From: Taxillus chinensis
Taxonomy: Eukaryota > Streptophyta > Magnoliopsida > Santalales > Loranthaceae
Length of the DNA: 64,000 nt
Direction of reading: 5' to 3'
Assembly: GCA_023512835.1 (NCBI GenBank)
Contig: CM042092.1
Coordinates: 4,843,293 to 4,907,292 of the forward strand
Part shown: positions 45,501 to 57,660 of the stretch, one piece after another
How positions within the stretch are numbered: position 1 is the first letter of the stretch
Layout: each line of letters starts with the position of its first letter
Notes under the pieces: model-generated
What the model was told of the DNA's origin: nothing
What the model saw: only the letters and a program-made list of their open reading frames with translations
The model's database searches: none
Position numbers and translations under genes: made by a program

Positions 45501-47038
45501 TTATTTTTGTGAGTTTTTTTTAAATTTTATTTTTTATTTTTATTAGTTTTAATAGGTGTAAATAATTTAAAAATATTTTTATATTTTTATTTTCAGTAAG
45601 ATTACATAACACAAATATAATACAAGTATTAAAATTTACATAGTAAGGATTAACTAGATTATAAGTTTCATTTCTACACACAACAAATTCTTATGCAAAT
45701 TATTATTCTTATAGCTTTTTAAAAATGGAGAGGAATTACTAACCTAGTAAAAGTAAATTTAGTTTTAAATAAAAATAGCAGCTGATCATGCTCCCTTTGG
45801 GTGCTTCTTATCAAAAGCTCATTTTTAGTTATTTTGTCCATGCCTCTTTATTATTTTTGCTATATTAAACATTAGGCGTCATTCATTGATATAATGATTA
45901 AAGTGACCTAAGAATTTTTGATGAAGGATGGGTGGGGGTGACACTTTGTGGTAGTGGGATAGTGGTGACATGAATAGATTATATCACAAGTGGTTGAACT
46001 TGATATGGTAGATAAATATGAATGATGGATTCTGGGGAAGATGAAGATGGAGGTTGATGGAAGAGGCTTGGGGCATAGATTTTTTCTTTTTTAGTCGTAT
46101 CCCTCTTTTTATTTCCTAGGTGTTTTTTCTATTCAGCATTCAAGCATATGTGACCCTCTTATATATGGATTCAAGTAAAGTCAAGGGGCTGACTATTTCG
46201 ATTTCTGTCATGAAAATGTTTGGTCTCAAAAGCTTACCTCCTTGATTTCTCAACTTCACAAGAGCTATATAGCGTGTCAGCACCGGTGGGTTGGCCATTC
46301 TGGCATTCATGATTATTTGCATATAAGACAAATTAGATTAAATTGATAATATTAGGGTATCAATTGAGTTAAGAACTAAATTTGAAGTTGGTAGCTTTAA
46401 AAATAAACAAAAAAGAAGATTTGGAATGTCGACCTAGCTAATAATTTGGGCATGATTCTTTTGATTTTTTTTCAAATTTTCTTATATTAGACTTTTATTT
46501 ATTTATAGCAAGCTAAATTTAATTAAAAATTATCTGAACCGTCGGTTCTTATTGTTGCAAAATATTTCTCTCCTATATATATATATATAAATATATATAT
46601 AATCTATAACTACTTCCAATAATTATAATATTAACTCCAATTAAAATATTATCATCTATTTTAAATTTGATAAGTCTAATTACTGAGATTAAAGAGAATA
46701 ATAAATGTGTTACTAAATTTTATAATGTATGAACATAAATACTTCCAATTTAAGTCAATTATAAACATAAACACACATATATAGCTATTAAAAAATACCC
46801 AAATATAAATTAGAACATATTTTCCGAATATCATAAAATATTATAGATGAAATAATTTTATGTGCTTTATTTAAAGTATTTAGAATTCGAAAATAAATAG
46901 TAAAATATTTAATTATATATATGGCTAATAAAATATAACAAGAAAAGAAATCATGACTTTACCACCTTCATCGGATAACAGCTACATGCGTCGGCGGCAC
47001 TATGGTTCTCCACGTGTTTCATTATTAAAATAACAACG
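42531..47038. other. long unassigned intergenic region
   Basis: No gene or complete mobile element could be supported. 42600-42850 looks like LTR promoter DNA (CTATAAAAGTAAAGG near 42738). 43900-44680 has several weak open stretches without known motifs (for example ending RKTTFDPTSKAE at 44668). 44900-45600 is a T-rich low-complexity tract. A (TA)n run lies near 46576. An unrecognised 63-residue minus-strand frame lies at 46140-46331. Confidence 0.4.
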
Positions 47039-47039
47039 T

Positions 47040-49900
47040 ATGAGTCTCATCAATGTCTTTAGACCTTCCGTTCCCTCGAGGTGGCTTTTGCCATCGACTT
47101 CCTCCGGAATCGAAATCCTCCAGGTTAACCCTCTCTCCTGTCTCTCTCATCTCTCACTGTCATTTCCCGGCGATTCTTCCATATTTCATTTTCCTCCATT
47201 TTTCCCATACCTATTTTGGATTTGAAGGTCCAGTTCTTTCTTTCCTGTTTTTATTTATTTATTTTCAATATGAAAATTGAATTTTGAACTGGAATTGACT
47301 CGTGTAGCTCTTTTGGACTCTAATTTGGTCATGGGTGTTTTTTTGTTTTTAGTCCGGTTGATTAAATCATGTATCCTGGAGGTATACTGTGGAGGTCTTA
47401 TGCCTATCTCCCATCAACAAGAAAGATGTATTATGATTTTTTTATCTTGTGGTTCCAGTGAGCATGTTCAAATCTTCAGGTTCAATCAATAATAGTTTTC
47501 ATTTTCTCTTTCAATGTGTTTCTTTCTGATCTCTTGTGATATCATCTCGTGAAGACTCCTACACTACGTTTCTGATTACGTATGTGGCTTGTTTTTCAAG
47601 TAGTAACGATCGGTTGAATCGTTCGACAGCTCATGTCACATTTAATGATGCTTATGCTATGGAAATTGCCATCCTACTTAATTAAGTTCTCATTTTCCTT
47701 GGTAAATATTTATAAATTAATAATACTTGTATGCCTATCTTGTTTGGTCACTTTGGCGGTTCCTCCATCTTCTTGTTTTTATCTATATGGGATGTGTCCC
47801 ATTGAGGATAAGTCTAGGAGAGGATGTTCATTAGTCGTTTTAATGATTAAAGTTGTGACGGTCTGAAGAAGATTATATTAAAGCGCCTTTGAAATAATCA
47901 TTATATATAGCTTATGCAGCTCTCTGGCGAGAAATATATTTATAAGAATATCTTTGTGATGTTGACCTTCCTAAATTCACAATAAGTTATTTCTCCAAAA
48001 AAAGTTTATAGAAATAGTTCTTTCAGTTAAATTTATAACAGTAGATTTCAAAAATTTTTCCTTACTATTTGCAGCTGATAACTTGTTATATTTGATTTTG
48101 TTGATTTTATTCCCGTTCTGGTCCTAGTTTCCGTAATAGTTATAGTTTCTTTTTGGTTTAGTTTTTCTATTCTGTAATTGTCAGTCTACAGCAAATAAAA
48201 ATTTTCAACAATCAAATAATTATATAGTAATTATATAATTAGCAGAGTGAGGATTGGAATACATTTGATTTTATTATTGATTTTCTATTGAATCTTTGAT
48301 AAATTCAAATTCCCTCAAACTTATCAAATATTCTTCCTATGGCTTTGACTCATCAAAGAGAATTTGATTTAAAAAAAATAGGATCATGGACCAAATCACA
48401 AGTTCTTGCTTTGTCGAATATAACCTCATTGAAATTGGACAGCGGGGTTAATCAATAGCAATAATAATAATAAAAGACTTTGCTTGAAAAACTAAAAATT
48501 TTCACTTCATGCTTCGGAATAAAATGGAGATAGTATTTTTATTCATTAAGTTTACTTACATTTATTATAATTCTCATTCTTTGAAATCTCTGTAAAGCAG
48601 AACAATGAAACAAATGTGTTCCATGTTTCTGTTTTCAAAAAAAAAGAATAAGTAAGAAACTAAGAATAGGAGCAAATGTAAGTGGGTCAACTTTTCTATG
48701 TCTAGTATTATGCTAATACATGGAATGATTTTGAGTTTTCTGTTCCTGAAAAGATATACAATTTTTACTATATCAGGAACATCTGATGATCTCAGTAAGT
48801 TGGATGAAGGTTTAGCATGAATGTGTGCCATATACCCATTTCACATTTATTCTGGACTAGGGGGATGAAATGCTAAAATTTATTTAGTCTATTCAGATTT
48901 TAAAGTATTATAAAAAAGTTTATTTCTTTTCTAAATCAATCATGGTGTTAACTAGTTACAACTTTCATGCTGGGATGCTTAAATATTGAAACACAGTAGT
49001 GCATCTTTATGCAATTGATTTAATCATGAATTACTGTTTTGATAAGATATTATGTGTAGGTGTCTCCTATGATTGCATATGTAACACAATCATTTTTTAC
49101 TTGTTATTTTAATGTGCTTTTGTTGGTTTATTGATATGTTCTGATTTTAACATTTCAGGGAGCCCCTTGTATTGGATCAAACAATCTACATCTCACGCCA
49201 AATGCTTATGGTGATCAGATCTCAAATATAGGGATGCAACCTCTGCACAGTTAAGATTAAGACCCAAATTACGTTGACGGTATGCATCAATTATCCTTCC
49301 AACTGAGTGTATTTCTAATGAGGAATTATTCAGAAAACTTGAAGAGCCTTTAATCAGTGTTTATTTCAATATGCTTTGACCCTAATTTATATTAAAACTA
49401 ATCACAGCAGGACACCTTACAGTAGTTTGTCTCGCTTGGAGAAGCAGTTATATATACGGGAAGTTGTTGAGCCCATGTTATCTAAAGACTATGTTTCAGG
49501 TAAAATTTGCCTAATCTGAGGCCAGGCTTTTGATAAATGACTCCCAGCATGCCTCAACTCCTGCAGCAGCTAAGGTTGCTGAGTTGGCTTAGCCAGAGTG
49601 GACTAACGGACAAGATCTATTACGGTGTGGGTGCTGCAAATCAGTCGCTGAAGGTGTAACACGAGATGGCAAATCGGCTGCGACTGTCTGTAGGGAAGCT
49701 ATGGTAGCTGGGAGAGGTGCTGCCGCAGCGCAGAACACTTCGTCATGGCTACTTTGAAAAAGGAGCTATTCGGGTCTCGGATGTACTCACAGGTGCAGCC
49801 AAAGCTGCTCCCTTTCGTTGAAATGCGGGTAAATAAAGTCGAGGGACGATTGAGGAACCGTATCCGTGGTGCATAAATGTCGATTCCGTTGCGGTACAAG
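47040..49900 (+). pseudogene. exon-like fragments of an unrecognised gene
   Basis: An ATG at 47040 opens 28 codons (MSLINVFRPSVPSRWLLPST...) ending CAG|GTTAAC at 47125. An acceptor TTTCAG at 49158 is in phase with it and leads to GAPCIGSNNLHLTPNAYGD, which stops near 49254. Another bounded block at about 49412-49499 reads LSRLEKQLYIREVVEPMLSK and ends CAG|GTAAAA. From 49545 to 49880 a GC-richer stretch gives short fragments (LLRCGCCKSVAEGVTRDGKS, AAAAQN) with stops. The pyrimidine-rich leader, splice-like borders and GC rise suggest an old or damaged multi-exon gene, or one with indel errors. I do not recognise the product, and the blocks may not belong together. Confidence 0.3.
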
Positions 49901-51801
49901 TTAATACTTCAACTTACATTAGATCCACTGTTTGGTGTAGAGGATAAGCTGGTGGTTTGTGTATTGTCCCATAATATGACTTTTGTTTCCTGACTTTTAG
50001 CACCTGAGAGGATTCTGTTGATATAGGACTAGCAACATAGATTTGTGCTGTCATGTTAAATGATTTCCATTTCCTAGCATGTTTGGAAAGTGATTAAAGA
50101 TGAAAAGGAGTATTAATCATTTTTTTTTTTTTTAATTTCCTATTCATTCATAAACTTTTCTTCTCTTTTTATATTTTGTTTTAACACCATGGATTTTTGG
50201 AATGGTCATGGAAGAGAAAAAAAAGCAATAACGAAAATGTTAAATATTATTTTAATAGAGAATAAATAAATTATGAAAAAATAAAAAATAAAATGAATTT
50301 TGAAAATAAGTTTTTTTTAAATTGAGGGATTATTATTTTTAGTTTGACTTGAATTTTTTTAAAAAAGCTGGTATGTCTTTTAGAAGCTTCTTTGTTGATA
50401 AGAAGATTTCAAAAAATTCTCCATTCTTTAACTCAGTAAGGTCAAATTTATAAATAAAAAAAAATTATTAAAAAATATGATCTCGTAGTCTCCCTTCACA
50501 AATGTTTTATCTTACTATGGGAAAAAAGAATTTTTTATTTTTAAATTATATATCTTATCGGTGCTTTGACTTGAACTATGATGATTGCTAATAATAATAA
50601 TGGAAGTCAATTTATAAAATATCTCACTTTCATTTCTTCTCTTAAGTCCTTATGTTTTCTTTTAATATTTTCTTTCCTCAATCACTGGGTTTGACTGTCA
50701 ATAGATTGATATAGTTGAACTCATGGATGATTAATGGCGACCTAATAATTTCACTAATTAGAATACTCACATTTTACTCATTTATGAAACTCAACATATA
50801 CCTTATTTTAAAGATACAATGATATTCCAAAATTATATCATAAAAAAATGAAATAATTTTCCAAAATAATTTAAAACTTAAAATCCTAATAATTCATCGA
50901 TTTACATAATAAAAGCTATATCTAATTTATTATTTTTTAATGTGGGGTTGATTTTTCAAAGATAATAAGGAGAGACATGAAGGACATAATGAACATCTAT
51001 CATATGATTTCAATTCCATATATTTAATGCGACAGTTAAGGACAATGTATTGGATGTGTTTGGGTGTCTGCTATCTGATACATTCAAAGTAAAACTAAAA
51101 GAAGAGTTGAAGGGCGAATTAGACAAACAATCTACAAGAGCAAGAAGGCGCGAAAACTAGATCACATCTTTAGAATAAATCCCATTGGAAAAGGACTTGT
51201 AGAGGGCTACAGATCGACTGGTATTCCTCAGGAAATGAGTTTGAGAAAGGATATTTAAAACTCTACTTTGTCGGAACCATAGAGTATCCTTCATTTTACC
51301 CCGATCTTCATTGGAGGAATGTGTAAACATTGCTATTTTTATCGCAACGATATAGTTTGGTGGAAAGTCATTAATCAAAGCAGTGCACGTTTGATTAAAT
51401 CCTAAAGACTATAATGCAGTCCTCTTTAATTTTGCAAATAGATTTATTCAACAATCAAATGAACTACGGGCAGCTAATCTTGTATCTCTGTTGGAAAAAA
51501 CACTCTAATAATCAACTTTCTGCCTTACTTTTTTTCTCTATTTCTATTTAAAATTCTTTACATTTTATTATTATTTTCTATAAATTTATTATTTTATTAT
51601 AAATAATATCAACTAAAATATTAAATTTAAACCTTCAAAGGTGTGTAATATATATGAAAATAAAAAATAATCTTAAAGAAATATTTGAACGAAGAAAATG
51701 AAATTTGAAAGATGGTTAGAACTTAAATTTTGTATTTTTTCCTCGCCCATGCAGATTGCTTTTAAATAAATATTTCAAGCATTTTTTGGGCAGATGGCCA
51801 C
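49901..51801. other. AT-rich intergenic DNA
   Basis: No gene, repeat boundary or RNA feature was recognised; long A/T homopolymers near 50120 and 50310. Confidence 0.6.
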
Positions 51802-52897
51802 TGTCACACTCGGATTTTCCAACCCGAAGAAACCGGTTTGTGACTCCCCTTTACCCACGCGGTGGATAAGGGATTGGAATAAATAATACCACACAAGACA
51901 TCACATAACTTTAATTAAATTCAAACCACAATAGATCTTCATAAGACAAACTACATCACTTTATTAATTTAAAAACCTTTTACATCATTTCCCCAGTGGG
52001 GTTACAATGGTTCCACAAAATAATATAAAACAAAGCAACAAAGCAGATAACTCAGTCTTCCTATTTGGTGTCCTACCTAATGCCTGTAGGTTCCTGAAAG
52101 GAAAACAAATCACAATAGGAGGGGTGAGCAACCACAGCTCAGTAGGGATCATGTCTCCCCAACCCATCTCATGCTCCTAGCATCTACATAACAACGTGCA
52201 CAAGTGCAGTGTCGTGGCAATAATATAGAAACAAGTTATAATCAACATTTATAAATATGTCAACACACAAACAAACCACAAAGGCACGTACAACCATTTC
52301 CACAACCACACAAGCTCCACAATCACATCAAGTCCCACCCACGCACCTACCACAACCACGACACGATACTACACAGTCCTACATAGCACATTAACAAGCA
52401 TAACACAATAACATACATTCACTTTATATCAAATAACACACGTATTTAACAACCATCACACAAACCATAATTATCATGTCCACATATTATGTTTTCAAGC
52501 ATACTTCCCGGAAACCCCAAGGTTTCCCCCACGAGGCCCTATCGCGGGACTAACCTTAATGAACTCAACCGGGCCGAACGAATAGTGCGGACACCCCAAC
52601 GGCCTCCAAGGTCCACTACCATGAGAACAAACCCGAAATCCCCAGGACCCGGACTCAGTGACATATTCAAACATAATTTGCTATTGAAGGCTAACATTCA
52701 TATAGGAGATCACATCTATATGAATTTACATATTTATATAACATATATAATTCACAAATCGTTTACCACAAGACCTGAAAACATAATAGGTTCAGGAAGA
52801 ATAGAATCCCTACCTCAAAAGGATCCTCCTTGCTCTTGCTCCCACGCTAAACGCCGTCCACCCACTCGAATCACCACAGCAGCGATCAGGAGAAGAT

Positions 52898-52899
<2 letters not shown>

Positions 52900-52946
<47 letters not shown>
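52900..52946. repeat. (TC)n microsatellite
   Basis: About 23 uninterrupted TC units within the solo LTR. Confidence 0.95.
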
Positions 52947-52949
<3 letters not shown>

Positions 52950-53003
52950 GAGTGAACCTTAAACCTAAACCATAAATACCAACCACCTTATATAGACACC
53001 TTA

Positions 53004-53031
53004 CTTATCAAAACGACGTAGTTTTGATAAG
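53004..53031. repeat. perfect hairpin in the solo LTR
   Basis: CTTATCAAAAC and its exact reverse complement GTTTTGATAAG enclose the loop GACGTA. A diverged second copy (TATCAAAATGATATAGTTTTGATAAG) follows about 12 bases later. Confidence 0.85.
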
Positions 53032-53187
53032 TGAAACTTGTGTATCAAAATGATATAGTTTTGATAAGTGGAACATGTTTTAACCTTCCCGCTTCTACAG
53101 GATAAAATACCCACAATTCGAACATGGCCCTTTGGGAAAAGATTACCAACATAACAAAACAAAGGTGACGGTACAAAAACATGGCTA

Positions 53188-53213
53188 CACGTGACAAAGG
53201 CTATTGTCACGTG
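53188..53213. repeat. CACGTG-containing inverted repeat in the solo LTR
   Basis: CACGTGACAA and TTGTCACGTG are exact complements around AGGCTA, giving two G-box cores in mirror arrangement. A third similar half-site (GCACGTGACAAAGGCCATT) lies near 53291. Confidence 0.85.
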
Positions 53214-53867
53214 CAACCTCCAAATGGTCTAGGATTTTGCTAGTAGCTTTAGAACTTTGTCTGGAAGGCTCCCATGCAAAAATATCACTGCACGTGACAA
53301 AGGCCATTCTCATACGCGGCCTAAATGCTCTCTCTTGAGCTTATCTCTTGCCTCATGCTTGCTCATCTATATAAAAAGTGTCTTAGCCAATGTGTATGAG
53401 AAGAAATCTCCCAAAGACCTAATAATTGCCACTCAAAAGGCATAACTATGACTAACTCCTCACATCCCAAAAACACGGGTCATTACAGTTACTATTTCTA
53501 GCAGTTCTTTTCCCTAGTAAACAATTAAAAAAAGTTAATTCGTAAAAGCAAAAGAAAAACATGGATGTTATTATTGAGCTCTTATTCATAAAGTTACATA
53601 TGACTCATTTGACCAACGTCAAATGCTTCAAATTCAATAATACAAAGAATTCTAGTAAATTTTCATAAAAAGTTACTTCAAAATCAATCGCCTGTGAAAA
53701 AACTTATAGGGTTGTTTGTTTCAGATGTAAAAATTATGGGCAGCGGGGATGAGAGGCCAAGAAAACGAGAGATAGGATAAAAAAAGTATAAAAAATAATA
53801 ATGTAATATATAAATAATAAATAGTAAAAAAATTATGAATAATTATTGTATTAATTTTTATATGTAA

Positions 53868-54137
53868 GAGTAATTCCAACAGACTCTCTATTATTTATAA
53901 ATAGAGAGTCAAATGTTAAAACAGAATTCTAACAAGCTCTTTATTTCATTCTTTACATTTATAATTTGATACAGTGACTATTCGCAAATGAAGACTCGCT
54001 GCTCATTCTCTACATAATATTATATTATTTTATATTATTTCTCTCTCATCTCTCCTCCAATCTTAACCCTAACGCCGCCCCTCATTTTCCATCGTTTCCC
54101 ATCGCAACTTTCTTCTTCTTCTTCTTCTCTCCACTAC

Positions 54138-54187
<50 letters not shown>

Positions 54188-54639
54188 CCGCACCGTTCCA
54201 TTAGACTCCAAGCCCTTGCACCGCCTTCCCTACACCCTCCTCCGCCGCGCCACCACATCCTTCGCTGTTGATAGCCTCCATGGGCGTAGCGGCTTTGGAA
54301 CGGTCCTCAAGGGTGTTGTCGTCCATCCCTCCCTTAACGACGACATCGCCATGAAGGTCATCAACACCTATGATCTCATCCTTCACAAAGATTGAAGGAT
54401 GGGCGACGATCGATGGCAAGATTGATGAAGGTGGCGATTAATGACGAGATTGAGCAAGGCAGATTGCCAACGACGAAGCGGTGTAGAGAAGAAAAAGAAG
54501 GAAAATAAAAGTATATTATTTTAATAAAATTGAATATAATGTAAAGATTAGTGTTAGAGTTAAGTTTAAAAAAGACTCTTCATATGTGAAATTTTCTTTA
54601 GATGTAGAGATAAAATACAGAACAGTTTTGGAGATGCTC
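53868..54639. mobile_element. PIF/Harbinger-like element carrying a kinase gene fragment
   Basis: The left end GAGTAATTCCAACA and right end TTTTGGAGATGCTC (inverted GAGCATCTCCAAAA) are imperfect inverted repeats flanked by TAA (53865-53867 and 54640-54642). AT-rich sub-terminal arms resemble those of the elements at 19885 and 54781. The interior has a (CT)n run (54141-54183) and GC-rich coding-like DNA. A further terminus-like ATTGGAGTTGGTC|TTA lies at about 54718-54733, so the right boundary could instead be there. No transposase is encoded. Confidence 0.6.
54190..54394 (+). pseudogene. captured protein-kinase N-lobe fragment
   Basis: One plus-strand frame reads LRRATTSFAVDSLHGRSGFG then TVLKGVVV and DDIAMKVINTYDLI before a stop. 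This is a plant receptor-like kinase N-lobe start: the 'RAT-x-SF' segment, a glycine-rich loop (GRSGFGTV) and the AMK lysine motif. Only about 60 residues are present, without helix C or the catalytic loop, so it cannot act as a kinase. The sequence is distinctly GC-richer than its flanks and lies inside a Harbinger-like element, indicating capture from a host gene. Confidence 0.55.
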
Positions 54640-54780
54640 TAAAAAGCAATATGAAAAGACTACTGAAGTATGAATTTGAAGTTTTACTCTCTACATATAG
54701 ATAATAGAAAGTGTATTGGAGTTGGTCTTATCAAAATCCTATATTTTCCAAATGTAAACTGTGCCTAGTGGTACGTCTTA

Positions 54781-56020
54781 GAGCAACTCCAACCCACTAT
54801 GTATTATCTACATGTAAAGAGAAAAAGTATAAATTTATACTGCAATAGGCTCTTCACATGGCTCTCTACATTTGAAAAATGCTATAATAACTCTTTACAT
54901 TTGAAGAGTTATTATTCATTATATATATATATATATATATATATTATTTTTAAAGGTTTTTTCTCTCTCCTCTTGCTCCCATCTCTATTCTCTCCGCCTC
55001 CCATGATTGCTGCCTCCACAGCAAGCCACCCCCTCCACTGTTCTGCCTCTGCAGCAATAGCAGCAGCACCACCGCGGCCACTGCCCGGAGATCCACGACA
55101 AGGAAGACAGTGAAGGAAGTGGGGATGTGGGGGGTGTAGATGGGCTGGAAGAAGAGACAGTAGTAGGCAACGCATAGCTGGATGGTGGCGATGGGGTTGT
55201 CATCGTGGGAGTTGGGGTGGTGGGGCAGGGACGGTCAGTCGGGGCTGTGGGGGAGGTATGACTCCTCTCTTTGCTCTTTATTCTCTTTGCCCTCTCTGAT
55301 TTGCCGCCCGTACCGACGGAGAGGGATGATGTGGAAGCAGTCGACTCTCTAGGCGTCGCTGCTGTTGGGGGTGGGGGGAGTGGGGGTGGAATGTCAATCC
55401 GTGGGGTTTTGGCGAGATCTATGCTTGTAGAAAAAAATTATTTTAATATAAATACAAGCAGAACATGAATTGTCAGCTTTGCGGCGGAATTGACCGAAGC
55501 AGGTGGTAGCAGTGGCAACGATTTGGAGTTGGAACGGTGTAGGTATGCATCCCTCGACCTCTTTTGGCGCATCCCCTGTCTCTCGTTTGGCCTCACCTTG
55601 TGCGTGTCCCTCCGGTGTTTATTTGGTGTTGGAGCAGTGCGGGACGAGCGTGCGCTAAAGAAAAACGACTGAAATACAAAAATGTTTGAACACCATAACA
55701 ATGTTATGTTTAGTTCAAATAAAAAAAAACAAGCATTACAAAAGAAAACAACTTTACAACAGTCGAGGACGAGGAAAGGATTTCTGCAAATTTTGAAAAC
55801 AAAAAAAATGTAAATGCACCACATCAGATTAAGTCTAGAGAGAGAGAGGGGAAGAGAGTGGCGGTCCTGGTGGAGCGGCGGCGGAGGCATCCCTAACAAT
55901 CGCGAGCAACAAAACTAGGACCTCGAATCTTTGTTGGAATTAAACTTAAAAAATTACTCTTTATATATAAAATTTTCTTCGCATGTAAATATAAAATATA
56001 TATCGGTCTTAGAGTTGCTC
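54781..56020. mobile_element. PIF/Harbinger-like non-autonomous element, 1.24 kb
   Basis: It starts GAGCAACTCCAACCC and ends GGTCTTAGAGTTGCTC, flanked by TTA on both sides (54778-54780 and 56021-56023). The outer inverted repeat is short (GAGCAACTC). It has the same AT-rich sub-terminal phrases (CTCTTCACATGGCTC, CTACATTTGAAAAATG, TCTTTACATTTGAAGAG) as the 19885 element. The interior is GC-rich (54990-55640). Frames there, including a 153-residue minus-strand frame at 55438-55899, show no recognised domain. Confidence 0.7.
54919..54944. repeat. (TA)n microsatellite
   Basis: A TA run within the left arm of the Harbinger-like element. Confidence 0.9.
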
Positions 56021-56023
56021 TTA

Positions 56024-57640
56024 GAGCATTAGATGTAGACTCTAAAATATATATTTTTATTAATTTGAAGAATTATTTTAAAAAAAATAAAAGTTTTACT
56101 TTCCGGATTATCTATTTTAATAAAAAAAATTAACAAAATAAATAATCTCACTCACTACTATTTACTTTTTATTTATTAAAAAATTAAAATTTTTCGCATC
56201 ACATTTATTTTTTATTTTTTTTATTTCAAAATATTTTAAATTTAATTTAAAAATTAAATAAATATTTAAAAAAATAATATTTAAATTAATAAATGATTAA
56301 AATAAAAATACTAAAAAGTAAATTTTAAAAAATAATTTATTAAAATAAAAATAATACTTTTAATTATTTTAGAGAATCAAATTTAAAAATGATATGAATG
56401 TTTTTACATTGTTATTAACAAATAACAAATTTCAAATCAGCAATAAAATATGCGCAACAATCATTAACACTTTACCGACATGCTACTACAAAATATTCAG
56501 AAATCATTACCTCAAATTTTGTTACACTGACTGCACGTTCGCAGAGAAGGAACTTTTTCTTTGTTTTTTTTTAAATGAAAATGGGATCAATTTGGACCAT
56601 TTGGATAAGTAATAATTTGCATACGGTTATGGCTATATTAGTACCTTTATTGACCATTTGAATCTATATCCTAATTTCTAAATCAGGATTACAGCATTCT
56701 TAAATTGCAATCGAGACTTACAACAAAATTTAAAAATCACAACCTCTTCATGTTTTCCAACTAGGGATGGTCAAATTTTAGGAATCTAATAATCTCTCCC
56801 ACAACTCACAATCTATGACATTATTGAATCCTCAATTTTGGATGTGAGATAAATAAGTAACAGATTAAATATTAAAAGAAAAATAATATGTACGGGTCAG
56901 CTTAGCTTATGATATTATTATGAAATATAAAAACAGTAATATATTTACTGATTATATAATTTCGATGATATATAATATTACTCATATTGAAAATACAAGT
57001 TTTATCCACTGCTTGCTTAGGTGGATGGTTAGGCAACCAGCCGAAATCTCTCAACCATGGGCATGAGATACAAGTGAATGACATTCTTCTTTGAATCATT
57101 AAATTTAAACTTATATGTAATATATTTTATAACCGATGTTCACTTTTTGGATGAAAAATGCCTATTAAAAAAAAACGATTATTTGGAAGTTTAGATAGAG
57201 AAGTCGCATCATTAAAAATAATGATTTAGGACGCTTAAAAAAAGGCTTAAAAAAATGTATACGTATGTACTCAGCCAAGCCGAAGAATCTTAATTCAAAA
57301 AAAGGAACATATATTAGTAGGGTTTTAATATAATGAGATCCAGATTTTTAATCTGAATGGTTTAATATGCATTTGAAATTAAATTTTCATTAAATTATGA
57401 TTTGACTTGTAGTAAATTATTGTGTACACCTAAATAAAAATCAAATTTGAATAGTAGATTCTACCACTTGAAAGGATTGAAAAAAAATCTTACGTTAAGA
57501 ATTAGATCACTCGCGTCTCATTCTATCCTAATTTATGTCAATAAGACGTAAACAAACTCTTTACTCCGTACTAAGCAATCAACATCAAAAAATCAATTTC
57601 TTGCTCATCTCAATAAACAAACCGAAACAAACTTACAATT
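56024..57640. other. AT-rich intergenic DNA
   Basis: No gene recognised. The first 350 bases after the MITE (GAGCATTAGATGTAGACTCTAAAA...) look like one arm of another, incomplete MITE. Confidence 0.5.
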
Positions 57641-57660
57641 GAATGACAAACGCAAGCAAT

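Larger units (their letters stand above)
51802..53487 (+). mobile_element. solo LTR of a Ty3/gypsy (chromovirus-like) element
   Basis: The start TGTCACACTCGGATTTTCC and the end CACGGGTCATTACA follow the TGTGACACCCCGATTTTC ... ATTACA pattern of plant chromovirus LTRs. The flanking 5-mers GCCAC and GTTAC differ by two C/T changes, consistent with a decayed target duplication. No coding domain adjoins either side. It contains a (TC)n run, a TATA-like TTATATAGACACC near 52988, and two perfect hairpins. Confidence 0.65.

Noticed and set aside
52489..52962. 157-residue plus-strand frame ending in a serine/leucine run
   Set aside because: It lies inside a solo LTR and ends in a (TC)n microsatellite; no domain is visible.
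55438..55899. 153-residue minus-strand frame
   Set aside because: It lies inside a Harbinger-like element; the composition changes along its length and no motif is recognised. Not called as a gene.
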